21,828 bases of DNA, taken from assembly GCA_937898195.1 (NCBI GenBank), contig CALEJD010000100.1, positions 1 to 21,828 of the forward strand, given 5' to 3'. The stretch comes from an uncultured Clostridia bacterium. GTDB lineage: Bacteria > Bacillota > Clostridia > Oscillospirales > Acutalibacteraceae. The position numbers were made by a program, and so were the translations under genes. Shown in pieces: positions 15,543 through 21,562 of this stretch (within the stretch, counting starts at the first letter, position 1; each line of letters opens with the position of its first letter). The notes beneath the pieces are model-generated. The model was not told where the DNA came from. It saw only the letters and a list, made by a program, of their open reading frames with translations, and did not search any database.

Positions 15543-16778
15543 TTACCATTCTAATTGTAAGTGATATGGGTCTGCTTTATACCCAAACTCAGCAATATAT
15601 CTTACCGTTTGTGTTTTATCATTATAGGCAAAAAACAGATATGTATAATCGCACATGGCATATGCAACATCTATTTTATTTTTAAAATGAACACATTGCC
15701 AGTCTCCAATTGAATCTATAAAGACAATACCATCCTTATTTAAAATTCTTTGCTTTTCTTTTTCATATTCGTTTTCTTGTCCCCAACCACGTTCATTATT
15801 CAACTGCCATTCAGCATATATATCCATACTGTAATCGTTGAAAATTCCTTCTGTGTATGCATACAAATATTTGGTTGTGGACTCTTTATTATATACAAGC
15901 CGTTTTACTGAATCAGGCATTTTATATGGAAAAACTTGCAAAATTTCATCCCATTCAAATTGCAAATGTTCTTCATCTACTTCAAGGTAATTATTGGGAT
16001 TAGTAGTTGCTGAACAATACCCAAAAAAGTGCAATAAAAATATTATTGGTGAAAGCAGTAGTGAGGTTGCCAATAACACTGAAATAAAAATACATAATGT
16101 CTTTTTTCTATCTTTTTTCTTACCTATTTTTTTATTCTTTTTATAAATTAAATAAATTATTAAGCCTAACACAAACTGTATCAAGAAAAAATACTTTATT
16201 ATAAATGCAAGCCATTCATGTTCAAAACCCAAATGATAAGGAAATAATGTAGTAAATTTGTAATTCAGGCCAACAACTAATAATAGCAACATTGACATTG
16301 CACCACACGACAATACCATACCAATTACAGAAATTACTGTGAACACATGCTTTTCTTTCTGTTCTTTTGGTGAGAGTTCCATATCTTCGGCTGGGACTTT
16401 TTCGTTTTCTAAATTGCTTGAAAGTTTTTCGCAGATGATTTCTATTGTGATGTTTTCTTCGTCGGCAAGTGTGCCGATTTTTTCGATTATTTCACTACTG
16501 AATTGGATTTTTTCATTTGTTCTGTTTATGTATTCTTTTATTGTATTTTGTGCGACTTCGCCACCTATTTGTAAATCTTTGATTTCTTGAATTGAGAAAT
16601 CAGCTTTGCGAAGTAGTGCGATGTTTTTTAATTGTTCAACATCGCGCTCTGAAAAATCAATACTTTTTCTGCCATTATAATTCTCGTCACATTCGGGTTT
16701 TACAAGGTCATTTTCAATATAGAGTCTTATTGCACGGTCAGTAAGACCTGTTTTAGCCATAACCTGTTTGATTTTCAT
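15543..16778 (-). CDS. Membrane-anchored MerR-family regulator
   Basis: A 411-residue fusion of a DNA-binding regulator and a membrane sensor-like part. Residues 1-70 are a MerR winged helix (MKIKQVMAKTGLTDRAIRLY opening, then YNGRKSIDFSERDVEQL). Residues 75-125 look like the dimerisation coiled coil. Hydrophobic helices lie at about 145-170, 190-212 and 227-250. The loop between helices 2 and 3 is very basic (KKNKKIGKKKDRKK), so it should be cytoplasmic, which leaves the 160-residue C-terminal domain outside. That domain (Trp-, Tyr- and Glu-rich) is not one I recognise. Start ATG at 16776-16778 has GGGGGA upstream. A 17-bp palindrome sits in a 19-bp promoter spacer immediately upstream, the standard MerR operator. 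The gene stands alone, between two terminators. Confidence 0.85.
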   Translation of the reverse strand: MKIKQVMAKTGLTDRAIRLYIENDLVKPECDENYNGRKSIDFSERDVEQLKNIALLRKADFSIQEIKDLQIGGEVAQNTIKEYINRTNEKIQFSSEIIEKIGTLADEENITIEIICEKLSSNLENEKVPAEDMELSPKEQKEKHVFTVISVIGMVLSCGAMSMLLLLVVGLNYKFTTLFPYHLGFEHEWLAFIIKYFFLIQFVLGLIIYLIYKKNKKIGKKKDRKKTLCIFISVLLATSLLLSPIIFLLHFFGYCSATTNPNNYLEVDEEHLQFEWDEILQVFPYKMPDSVKRLVYNKESTTKYLYAYTEGIFNDYSMDIYAEWQLNNERGWGQENEYEKEKQRILNKDGIVFIDSIGDWQCVHFKNKIDVAYAMCDYTYLFFAYNDKTQTVRYIAEFGYKADPYHLQLEW

Positions 16779-16802
16779 GGTAATTCCCCCTTTACAATGA
16801 CG

Positions 16803-16833
16803 ATTTTACATTTTTACCTAAGGTAAAAGTCAA
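16803..16833 (-). promoter_or_regulatory. MerR-type promoter: 19-bp spacer with central palindrome
   Basis: TTGACT (16828-16833), a 19-nt spacer and TAAAAT (16803-16808) on minus. The spacer carries the 17-bp palindrome TTTTACCT-A-AGGTAAAA (16812-16828). An overlong 19-20-bp spacer occupied by a dyad is the defining feature of MerR-controlled promoters, where the regulator untwists DNA to align the -35 and -10. It lies directly before the MerR-type gene, so autoregulation is likely. Confidence 0.88.
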
Positions 16834-16845
16834 GAGTTTTTTGAA

Positions 16846-16881
16846 AAAAATGTAAAAATACGGGCGATTCGTGAATCGCCC
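16846..16881 (-). terminator. Palindromic repeat acting as terminator of the gtrA transcript
   Basis: GGGCGATTCGTGAATCGCCC (16862-16881), identical to the palindrome at 7244-7263, is followed on minus by GTATTTTTACATTTTTTT. It lies 9 nt beyond the end of the GtrA-type gene and insulates the MerR promoter. Confidence 0.85.
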
Positions 16882-16890
16882 CTACATTTG

Positions 16891-17343
16891 TTATTTGGTT
16901 TCTACTTTTGCCTTATCTTTTTCTGCAAGTTTATTTGTGTTCATTGAATTGCGATAAACAACAAATCTGCAGAAGAGGTATTCGGTTATCATATTGCAAG
17001 ACATAGTCACAGCAAGAACAATATATTCGTTAACACCTGAACTTTCAGCTTTTGCACCGAGAATTAATGAAACAGGAGTGAATACGCAATAGAAAAGTGC
17101 CACTTTAAGCATTGCTATTGGCACATTTGTTGCAGATTTGAAAGTATAACGGCGGTTAACCGTAAAATTATAAAGCACAGAAAGTGCAAGTGCAACAAAA
17201 TAACTTAATGCATAAGTTACTTGTGCAATCTCGTTCATAAGAGTGAATGTTACAGCTTGAACTATTCCTGCGCCCATTGAGAATGCAACGAATTTTGCAA
17301 TTTGGATTAGTGTTTCTTTTGTTGAAAGTTTTTGTTTTTCCAT
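16891..17343 (-). CDS. GtrA-family membrane protein
   Basis: A 150-residue protein with four predicted helices (about 14-36, 40-62, 76-98 and 107-130). The segment LYNFTVNRRYTF (57-68) after helix 2 is the signature of the GtrA family, small membrane proteins implicated in moving lipid-linked sugars across the membrane for teichoic acid, polysaccharide or O-antigen glucosylation. The specific substrate is unknown. The C-terminus is a charged Lys-rich tail. The ATG lies 12 nt after the nadE stop with GGGGGA as ribosome binding site, so the two genes form an operon, although no functional link is obvious and no glycosyltransferase is adjacent. Confidence 0.87.
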   Translation of the reverse strand: MEKQKLSTKETLIQIAKFVAFSMGAGIVQAVTFTLMNEIAQVTYALSYFVALALSVLYNFTVNRRYTFKSATNVPIAMLKVALFYCVFTPVSLILGAKAESSGVNEYIVLAVTMSCNMITEYLFCRFVVYRNSMNTNKLAEKDKAKVETK

Positions 17344-17355
17344 AATAATCCCCCA

Positions 17356-18093
17356 TTATATTTCAGGTTTGAATGATGGCATAAGTTCGAGCTTAAACAA
17401 GTTCATTTTATGCTTTCTATTAATCAAATCTTTCTTTTCTTTATCTTCGATTTCGCCTGTTCTGATATATTTATCAAGTTCAGCGTAGGTAAATCCTAGA
17501 TTATCTTCATCAGTTTTGCCACAGAGTCCGTCGATTGGTGTCTTTTCAACAAGGTTATGTGGAAGTCCTAAAAGATGACCAATTTGCTTCATTTCGGCTA
17601 CTGTCAAGTTTGAACAAGGACTGAAATCCCCTACTGAGTCACCATAACGAGTTGAATAACCAACCCAATCTTCTGAAAGATTACAAGTATTTGCAACTCG
17701 ACCATTCACAGACTGGCTAACAGCATAAAGAGTTGTCATTCTCACTCTTGGTGGAATATTCTGCACAGTTTGTGGTGTGATTTCTAAATCTTGTGGAAGA
17801 TTATTCATAAGCCCATCAACTGTATCTTTAATGTTTACTGTATAATTTTTAATTCCAAGATGTTCGACTAATTGTTTTGCACAATCAATATCGTGTTGCT
17901 CACCGCAAGGCATAAGCACACCGATTACTCTATCTTTGCCCAATGCTTCAACACAGAGTGCTGCGACGATTGATGAATCTTTGCCACCTGAAATGCCAAC
18001 AACTGCATTGCAATCTTTTCCGTTTTGCTCGAAAAAATCTTTAATCCACGCTACACATTGGTCTTTAACTTTAAGTGCATCAAATTGGTACAT
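17356..18093 (-). CDS. nadE: NH3-dependent NAD synthetase
   Basis: Amidates nicotinic acid adenine dinucleotide to NAD with ATP, the last step of NAD synthesis. The pyrophosphatase P-loop GISGGKDSS is at residues 33-41; SEDWVGYSTRYGDSVGDFSP further on is the NaAD/ATP-binding region. At 245 residues it lacks the N-terminal nitrilase domain of glutamine-dependent forms, so ammonia or a partner supplies the nitrogen. I start it at the ATG at 18091-18093, with GGAG 9 nt upstream: the frame runs 17 codons further, but that stretch holds the promoter -35 and -10 (18116-18144). It completes the NAD route begun by nadA 8 kb away. gtrA follows in the same operon. Confidence 0.94.
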   Translation of the reverse strand: MYQFDALKVKDQCVAWIKDFFEQNGKDCNAVVGISGGKDSSIVAALCVEALGKDRVIGVLMPCGEQHDIDCAKQLVEHLGIKNYTVNIKDTVDGLMNNLPQDLEITPQTVQNIPPRVRMTTLYAVSQSVNGRVANTCNLSEDWVGYSTRYGDSVGDFSPCSNLTVAEMKQIGHLLGLPHNLVEKTPIDGLCGKTDEDNLGFTYAELDKYIRTGEIEDKEKKDLINRKHKMNLFKLELMPSFKPEI

Positions 18094-18115
18094 AATATCA
18101 CGCTCCAATATTAGT

Positions 18116-18144
18116 ATTGTACCACTCTTTTTATAAAGTTTCAA
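18116..18144 (-). promoter_or_regulatory. Promoter of nadE-gtrA
   Basis: TTGAAA (18139-18144), a 17-nt spacer and TACAAT (18116-18121) on minus. It overlaps the upstream in-frame extension of nadE and so fixes the start at 18093. Confidence 0.82.
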
Positions 18145-18174
18145 TAAAAAAAAACACCCTCTAACGAGGGTGTT
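18145..18174 (-). terminator. Intrinsic terminator of the AIM24-family gene
   Basis: Perfect 9-bp stem AACACCCTC (18153-18161) with GAGGGTGTT (18166-18174), loop TAAC, followed on minus by an eight-base-plus T run. Confidence 0.93.
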
Positions 18175-18183
18175 AATATGTAT

Positions 18184-18909
18184 TTAGTTTCCGCCAAGTT
18201 TGATATTTATGCCAGCGTCATTTGAAGTGCTTGGTGTTGGCATATATGGAATGAGTTCTTGTGCGATTTGCCAGATTGGCATTGACTGAATATAAACCTT
18301 GCCGGGACCTGTAACTTTTGTATGGAACAAGCCTTCACCACCAAAGAAGATATTCTTTGCACCTTTTACTTGCTGGATATCCATTGTGCAAGTTTCACTC
18401 ATAGCTGCAAGGTAGCCTGTATCAACAATAATACTTTCACCCACACCTAATGTGTATTCAACACAATGACCGTCAATTTCAAGGAAAATCAAGCCGTTAC
18501 CTGTGATTTTCTGCATAATGAAGCCTTCGCCACCGAAGAAGCCTTTGCCCAATTTGCGTTGGAAATAAACTGACAAATCCAAGCCTTTTTCCATAGCAAG
18601 AAAGCCTTTTTTCTGAACGATAATTCCGTTACCCGCAGACACTTCATAAGGGATAATTGAACCCGGAAATTTTGACGCAAAAGCAATCATACCCGTGCCA
18701 CCCTGTGCGCTGTATTCATTCATAAAAAGTGATTCACCTGAGAAAAGACGACCAAGTGCCTTTTTAACGCCACCACCTGAGTTTGTTTCCATGTGCATAT
18801 TGGGACTCATCCAACTCATTGCGCCACTTTCGGAACAAAGTGTCTGCCCCGGTTCAAGATAGCAAGTCACAACAGGCAAATGCCCACCTTCAATTTTATA
18901 ATTTAACAT
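18184..18909 (-). CDS. AIM24/TIGR00266-family protein
   Basis: A 241-residue cytoplasmic protein of the AIM24-like TIGR00266 family: repeated glycine-rich beta turns (ESGAMSWMSPNM at 27-38, GGEGFIMQKITGNGLIFLE at 126-144, FFGGEGLFHTKVTGPGKVYIQ at 188-208) that build a pseudo-symmetric beta barrel. The biochemical role of the family is unknown; a binding or stress role has been suggested for relatives. I use the ATG at 18907-18909 with AGGGAGGG 6 nt upstream; a TTG codon just before it is ignored. It has its own near-consensus promoter and its own terminator, so it is monocistronic. No neighbour hints at function. Confidence 0.9.
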   Translation of the reverse strand: MLNYKIEGGHLPVVTCYLEPGQTLCSESGAMSWMSPNMHMETNSGGGVKKALGRLFSGESLFMNEYSAQGGTGMIAFASKFPGSIIPYEVSAGNGIIVQKKGFLAMEKGLDLSVYFQRKLGKGFFGGEGFIMQKITGNGLIFLEIDGHCVEYTLGVGESIIVDTGYLAAMSETCTMDIQQVKGAKNIFFGGEGLFHTKVTGPGKVYIQSMPIWQIAQELIPYMPTPSTSNDAGINIKLGGN

Positions 18910-18938
18910 CAAAATCCCTCCCTAATATTTATATTTTT

Positions 18939-18967
18939 ATTTTAACGGGATATAAGAAATTTGTCAA
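18939..18967 (-). promoter_or_regulatory. Promoter of the AIM24-family gene
   Basis: A perfect TTGACA (18962-18967), a 17-nt spacer and TAAAAT (18939-18944) on minus. It begins 4 nt after the terminator at 18971-18999. Confidence 0.88.
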
Positions 18968-18999
18968 TAAAAAAGGACTACGATTTTCGTAGTCCTTTT
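18968..18999 (-). terminator. Intrinsic terminator of the interrupted gene next to the mobile element
   Basis: Perfect 13-bp stem AAAAGGACTACGA (18971-18983) with TCGTAGTCCTTTT (18987-18999), followed on minus by a T run. It sits 4 nt after an in-frame stop codon (19004-19006), which suggests it belonged to a gene whose body has been separated by the element. Confidence 0.9.
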
Positions 19000-19003
19000 A
19001 ATA

Positions 19004-19054
19004 TTAATCTAATGGTTTCATCGTGGGGATTTCATTTGTAAAACTTACGTAACC
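19004..19054 (-). pseudogene. Residual 3' end of a chromosomal gene at the element boundary (tentative)
   Basis: After a TAG at 19055-19057 a short frame on minus reads GYVSFTNEIPTMKPLD and stops at 19004-19006, 4 nt before a strong terminator. A stop placed so close to an intrinsic terminator, with no other gene for that terminator to serve, suggests this is the tail of a real gene. The body would then lie at the far end of the element, outside the window. I cannot name the gene from 16 residues. The integrase may have chosen this 3' end as its target. The exact junction is not visible because only one end is present. Confidence 0.4.
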
Positions 19055-19080
19055 CTACAAAAGTCTTCAAAACCCCAGTA

Positions 19081-19175
19081 AATAAGCCACTTTCCAAACT
19101 TTTTGAAAAATATAACTCTCCGTAAGTCTACGTACATTATGTTCCATTTGGCTTAACTTTTGGCTTATTGGCTTA
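19081..19175. repeat. TTGGCTTA repeats at the element end (possible integrase arm sites)
   Basis: TTGGCTTA occurs at 19148-19155, 19160-19167 and 19168-19175, and an inverted TGGCTTATT lies at 19081-19089. A further TTGGCTTA is at 20518-20525. Tn916-type integrases carry an N-terminal domain that binds short direct repeats near the element ends, so these are candidates. The copy at 19160 contains the int stop codon and that at 20518 the xis stop codon. The attachment core itself was not identified. Confidence 0.5.
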
Positions 19176-20436
19176 CGGATGCCTCGGAGTTGGATGCTGC
19201 AAGCTTGCCCTTTTGAAAATAGGCATCCAGGCCTGCAAACTCATCTTTTCTGAGGTCTTTGGTCACATCGGCATAAATTCCGAGTGTTGTCGAAACATCG
19301 GCATGGCCTAAAGCATCTTGAATCACCTTGATGTTAACACCCGCCTCGCACATCCTCGTAGTAAAGGTATGACGAAGGGTGTGGCAGCTGAAATGCGGTA
19401 ACAGCACCTCGGGATTTTCGCTTTTTTCAAACTGTGCATCATTGCAATCCCGAATGATGCGACGAATCGCTTTATTAAGCGTTCCTAAGTGCTGAGTATC
19501 GCCGTATCTGTTGACGAAAATAAAATCGGTATATCCGTCAACCGACGCCTTACAGCTTATGCCTGTTTCTTTTTGATTTTCCCGTTCCTCTAAGAACGCT
19601 TCCTTGACAAAGCCAAGCATCGGAACGACACGCTCACCGGCTTTGGTCTTTGGTGTGTTCACATTAAAGCTGCAACCCTTTTGTGGTCCGTGGCAATAGT
19701 AAACGAGGGTATGATTCACATCAATGAGCCCTTCGTCCAAATCAATATCACACCAACGAAGACCTGTTGCTTCCCCAACGCGAAGACCGGTGCCTAACAT
19801 TACTGCAAAAATCGGATACCAGTGGCGATAGCGCGGTGTGTTCCTCAGGTAGTCCAAAAACAACTCCTGCTCAGCAACCGTCAGTGCCTTCCGCTTTTCC
19901 GTTTGGAAGCAGTGGGCTTGCTTAAGTTCCTTCAAAACTCTTTCCGAAGGGTTACTTCTAATGTACCCGTCGTCAACCGCCAAATCAAATACCTGATGCA
20001 GCACGGTATGGATGCTATCAATTGTGGAAGCCTGCAAGCCTCTTTCATCTGCCAAGTAATTGTAAAACCGCTTAACGTCCGATTTCTTTACTTGGGATAT
20101 TTTAAGCTTCCCAAACTTAGGTCGAACAAAGGTGTTATACATATACTTGTAGTTTTGGAAGGTGTTATCCTTAAGCCCTCGCTTGATATGACACCAAAGA
20201 TCAAAAAGCTCGTTGATGGTCGTGTTTCGTTTCTCAGCCTTTATGCCGTCCGAAATATCGCGGTCAACTTCCTTTTCTTTCGCACGGAGTTCTTCAAGCG
20301 TTTTGCCGTAGATAACGTGTCGCTTTCCAAATTGATCGGTCCACCGATAGTCATAGCTACCGTTCGGTCGTTGGCATTCCCCTTTACGGAGAACGATCCT
20401 GTCTTTGTCTTTTCTTTTTGTTGATTGTCTTGCCAT
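19165..20436 (-). CDS. int: Tyrosine recombinase, Tn916-type integrase
   Basis: Catalyses integration and excision of the mobile element by strand exchange through a 3'-phosphotyrosine. Residues about 10-60 form the Tn916-Int-like arm-binding domain (RIVLRKGECQRPNGSYDYRW, then FGKRHVIYGKTLEELR). Residues 70-165 are the SAM-like core-binding domain (NTTINELFDLW). The catalytic domain has Arg219 (GTGLRVGE), Lys265, His352 and Arg355 (CHTLRH), His378 (LGHAD) and nucleophile Tyr388 (GIYAD), so it should be active. Length (423 aa) is close to Tn916 Int. The ATG at 20434-20436 has AAGGAG upstream; the open frame extends 14 codons further. Codon use is less AT-rich than the chromosomal genes to the left, consistent with transfer. 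xis lies upstream on the same strand, and a promoter is at 20483-20511. Confidence 0.95.
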   Translation of the reverse strand: MARQSTKRKDKDRIVLRKGECQRPNGSYDYRWTDQFGKRHVIYGKTLEELRAKEKEVDRDISDGIKAEKRNTTINELFDLWCHIKRGLKDNTFQNYKYMYNTFVRPKFGKLKISQVKKSDVKRFYNYLADERGLQASTIDSIHTVLHQVFDLAVDDGYIRSNPSERVLKELKQAHCFQTEKRKALTVAEQELFLDYLRNTPRYRHWYPIFAVMLGTGLRVGEATGLRWCDIDLDEGLIDVNHTLVYYCHGPQKGCSFNVNTPKTKAGERVVPMLGFVKEAFLEERENQKETGISCKASVDGYTDFIFVNRYGDTQHLGTLNKAIRRIIRDCNDAQFEKSENPEVLLPHFSCHTLRHTFTTRMCEAGVNIKVIQDALGHADVSTTLGIYADVTKDLRKDEFAGLDAYFQKGKLAASNSEASVSQ

Positions 20437-20459
20437 AAGTGCTCCTTTCTCGGGCTGGC

Positions 20460-20511
20460 AAGAGCAAAGTTCCAACATATTTATTATACCACAACCTTGC
20501 TCTTAACACAA
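20460..20511 (-). promoter_or_regulatory. Integrase promoter within an 8-bp inverted repeat
   Basis: TTGTGT (20506-20511), a 17-nt spacer ending TGG, and TATAAT (20483-20488) on minus: an extended -10 promoter for int. It is bracketed by AAGAGCAA (20460-20467) and TTGCTCTT (20497-20504), one arm in the spacer and one after the start site, an arrangement typical of an operator or of a leader hairpin. Confidence 0.65.
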
Positions 20512-20517
20512 TACCCA

Positions 20518-20525
20518 TTGGCTTA
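20518..20525. repeat. TTGGCTTA copy over the xis stop codon
   Basis: The same 8-mer as at 19148, 19160 and 19168. It may be an internal integrase or excisionase site, or chance recurrence. Confidence 0.35.
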
Positions 20526-20717
20526 AATTGAGTACGCTTTTTCGAGATACTCGTCGAATTTCTTTCTTTTAATCAATCGCTTACCGCCAACCCACAGAAC
20601 AAATTCACAGCGGTCGTCGTTTGTGAGCTTTCGGATGCGATTTATACCGACGCCTGAATAAGCAGCCGCCTCTTCAAGCGTTAAACAACTTTTCTGCCAA
20701 ATCGGAATCTCTTTCAT
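20523..20717 (-). CDS. xis: Excisionase, Tn916 Xis-like
   Basis: A 64-residue DNA-bending accessory protein for excision. MKEIPIWQKSCLTLEEAAAY opens like Tn916 Xis (IPIWxxxxLTIEEAxxY), followed by the GINRIRKL recognition helix and the basic KRLIKRKKFDEYLEK wing. The ATG at 20715-20717 has a perfect AGGAGG (20725-20730) 7 nt upstream; the frame runs 28 codons further upstream with no support. int follows at an 86-nt distance with its own promoter. A candidate xis promoter at 20908-20937 overlaps one copy of the operator-like 18-mer. Confidence 0.92.
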   Translation of the reverse strand: MKEIPIWQKSCLTLEEAAAYSGVGINRIRKLTNDDRCEFVLWVGGKRLIKRKKFDEYLEKAYSI

Positions 20718-20848
20718 CGGCACACCTCCTTGTGTAATTTTTACCTCCTTCCTTGCCGGAGGCAGGCATACTAAAATCAAACATTTAAACTTCTCCTTCA
20801 TAATTTTTAAGTATCTTAATCTGCCGTCATCAGATATGGACTTTTAGA

Positions 20849-20897
20849 ATTTTCGTTCAGAGAATCAGATAGGGGTTCCAACGCTCTGTACGAAAAT
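20849..20897. repeat. Long imperfect hairpin in the xis leader region
   Basis: ATTTTCGTTCAGAG (20849-20862) pairs with CTCTGTACGAAAAT (20884-20897), 13 of 14 positions, around a 21-nt loop containing GATAGGGGTTCC. It lies in the 227-bp gap between xis and the next gene. It lacks a T run, so it is not a standard terminator. It could be an operator, a leader structure or the inverted repeat of a transfer origin. Confidence 0.6.
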
Positions 20898-20907
20898 CTC
20901 TGCTGAA

Positions 20908-20949
20908 AATATAAAAAACATTAATTTCGACTTTCAAGAAAAGATTAAC
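20908..20949 (-). promoter_or_regulatory. Candidate xis promoter overlapping operator 18-mer copy 1
   Basis: The plus-strand 18-mer TTTCAAGAAAAGATTAAC (20932-20949) begins with the complement of a TTGAAA -35 (20932-20937). TATATT (20908-20913) follows on minus after 18 nt (TTATAT after 17 nt is the alternative). The repeat also contains the stop codon of the gene at 20945-21352. Confidence 0.55.
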
Positions 20950-21352
20950 AAAAATCTTTTGGCTGATGATTTTGCTTTATTTGAAGTCTTAATTTTTTAT
21001 ATTCTTCAGCAACTCTTTGTTCTTCTCGGTCTAATTCCATCATTTCAGTTTCTTCGTCCTGCCGAATCTTAATCTGCTTTCGAATCAGTTCTTTAATAAC
21101 GATAGTTCTTTTTCTGCTTGGCAAAGCACGAACAAACGCAATGTTTTCTCTGCCTTTGATAGCAAGTCGAAGATCAAGATAACCGCTTTCTGTTTTGAAC
21201 GGTTCATAATCTATATCGAAAAACACCTGTCTGCCTGTGCGTTCTGATTCGATTACATAGTTGATAAATTTGCCAAAAGATTTCGGTGGCAGAAAACTTC
21301 GCAGATAAATCAAATCCTCGTCACCTTCTTTTAGAATTAAATGAATATTCAT
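20945..21352 (-). CDS. Hypothetical small mobile-element protein, possible DNA-binding fold
   Basis: A 135-residue protein that I do not recognise. The N-terminus (MNIHLILKEGDEDLIYLRSF, then PPKSFGKFINYVIESER) has a strand followed by two helices and could be a ribbon-helix-helix-type DNA-binding domain, as in partition and mobilisation accessory proteins; this is a weak inference. Residues 40-95 look like a beta-rich section, and the C-terminal third is highly charged and helical (RTIVIKELIRKQIKIRQDEETEMMELDREEQRVAEEYKKLRL), probably a coiled coil. I start it at the ATG at 21350-21352, 8 nt after AAGGAGGTG; the GTG 9 nt earlier overlaps that site. The 18-mer operator-like repeat lies at its 3' end and twice upstream, which hints that it or another element regulator controls both this gene and xis. 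Confidence 0.72.
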   Translation of the reverse strand: MNIHLILKEGDEDLIYLRSFLPPKSFGKFINYVIESERTGRQVFFDIDYEPFKTESGYLDLRLAIKGRENIAFVRALPSRKRTIVIKELIRKQIKIRQDEETEMMELDREEQRVAEEYKKLRLQIKQNHQPKDFC

Positions 21353-21376
21353 CTCGTTCACCTCCTTTTGTAAAAA

Positions 21377-21417
21377 ACTAAAAATAAGTTTTAGGTTCGT
21401 TTCAAGAAAACATTAAC
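21377..21417 (-). promoter_or_regulatory. Candidate promoter of the orphan gene with operator 18-mer copy 2
   Basis: TTTCAAGAAAACATTAAC (21400-21417) contains the complement of a TTGAAA -35 (21400-21405), followed on minus after 17 nt by a weak TTTAGT -10 (21377-21382). The ideal AAGGAGGTG site follows at 21359-21367. Confidence 0.5.
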
Positions 21418-21464
21418 CGCCCGGCTCGGTTAGGTGCCTTGACAAATATAATTTGCAAAAAGTT

Positions 21465-21491
21465 AATATCGAGTTTCAAGAAAACATTAAC
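21465..21491. repeat. Operator-like 18-mer copy 3
   Basis: TTTCAAGAAAACATTAAC (21474-21491), identical to copy 2. With its left flank GTTAAT (from 21462) it forms an inverted GTTAAT...ATTAAC pair. No clear -10 follows on minus. It lies between the terminator at 21496 and the orphan gene. Confidence 0.7.
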
Positions 21492-21495
21492 AACG

Positions 21496-21531
21496 AAAAA
21501 AACTGCCGCAAGCAAGATGCTCACGGCAGTT
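21496..21531 (-). terminator. Intrinsic terminator for leftward transcription entering from the right
   Basis: AACTGCCG (21501-21508) pairs with CGGCAGTT (21524-21531), with an inner AGCA/TGCT stem. On minus it is followed by a T run (complement of 21496-21500). No gene in the window ends here, so it must serve a transcript that begins to the right, across the repeat array or beyond the window. Confidence 0.85.
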
Positions 21532-21562
21532 CTCTGTTTATTGGAATTGTTTTTAAATGAGT

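Noticed and set aside
18094..18144. 17-codon upstream extension of nadE
   Set aside because: Contains the -35 and -10 of the gene itself, and a GGAG site precedes the ATG at 18093.
18960..19165. tRNA gene as integration target
   Set aside because: No cloverleaf or T-loop sequence found at the element boundary; the adjacent features are a protein-like tail and a terminator.
19822..20424. 200-residue open frame on plus, antisense to the integrase
   Set aside because: Lies wholly inside the well-supported int gene in another frame and resembles no known protein.
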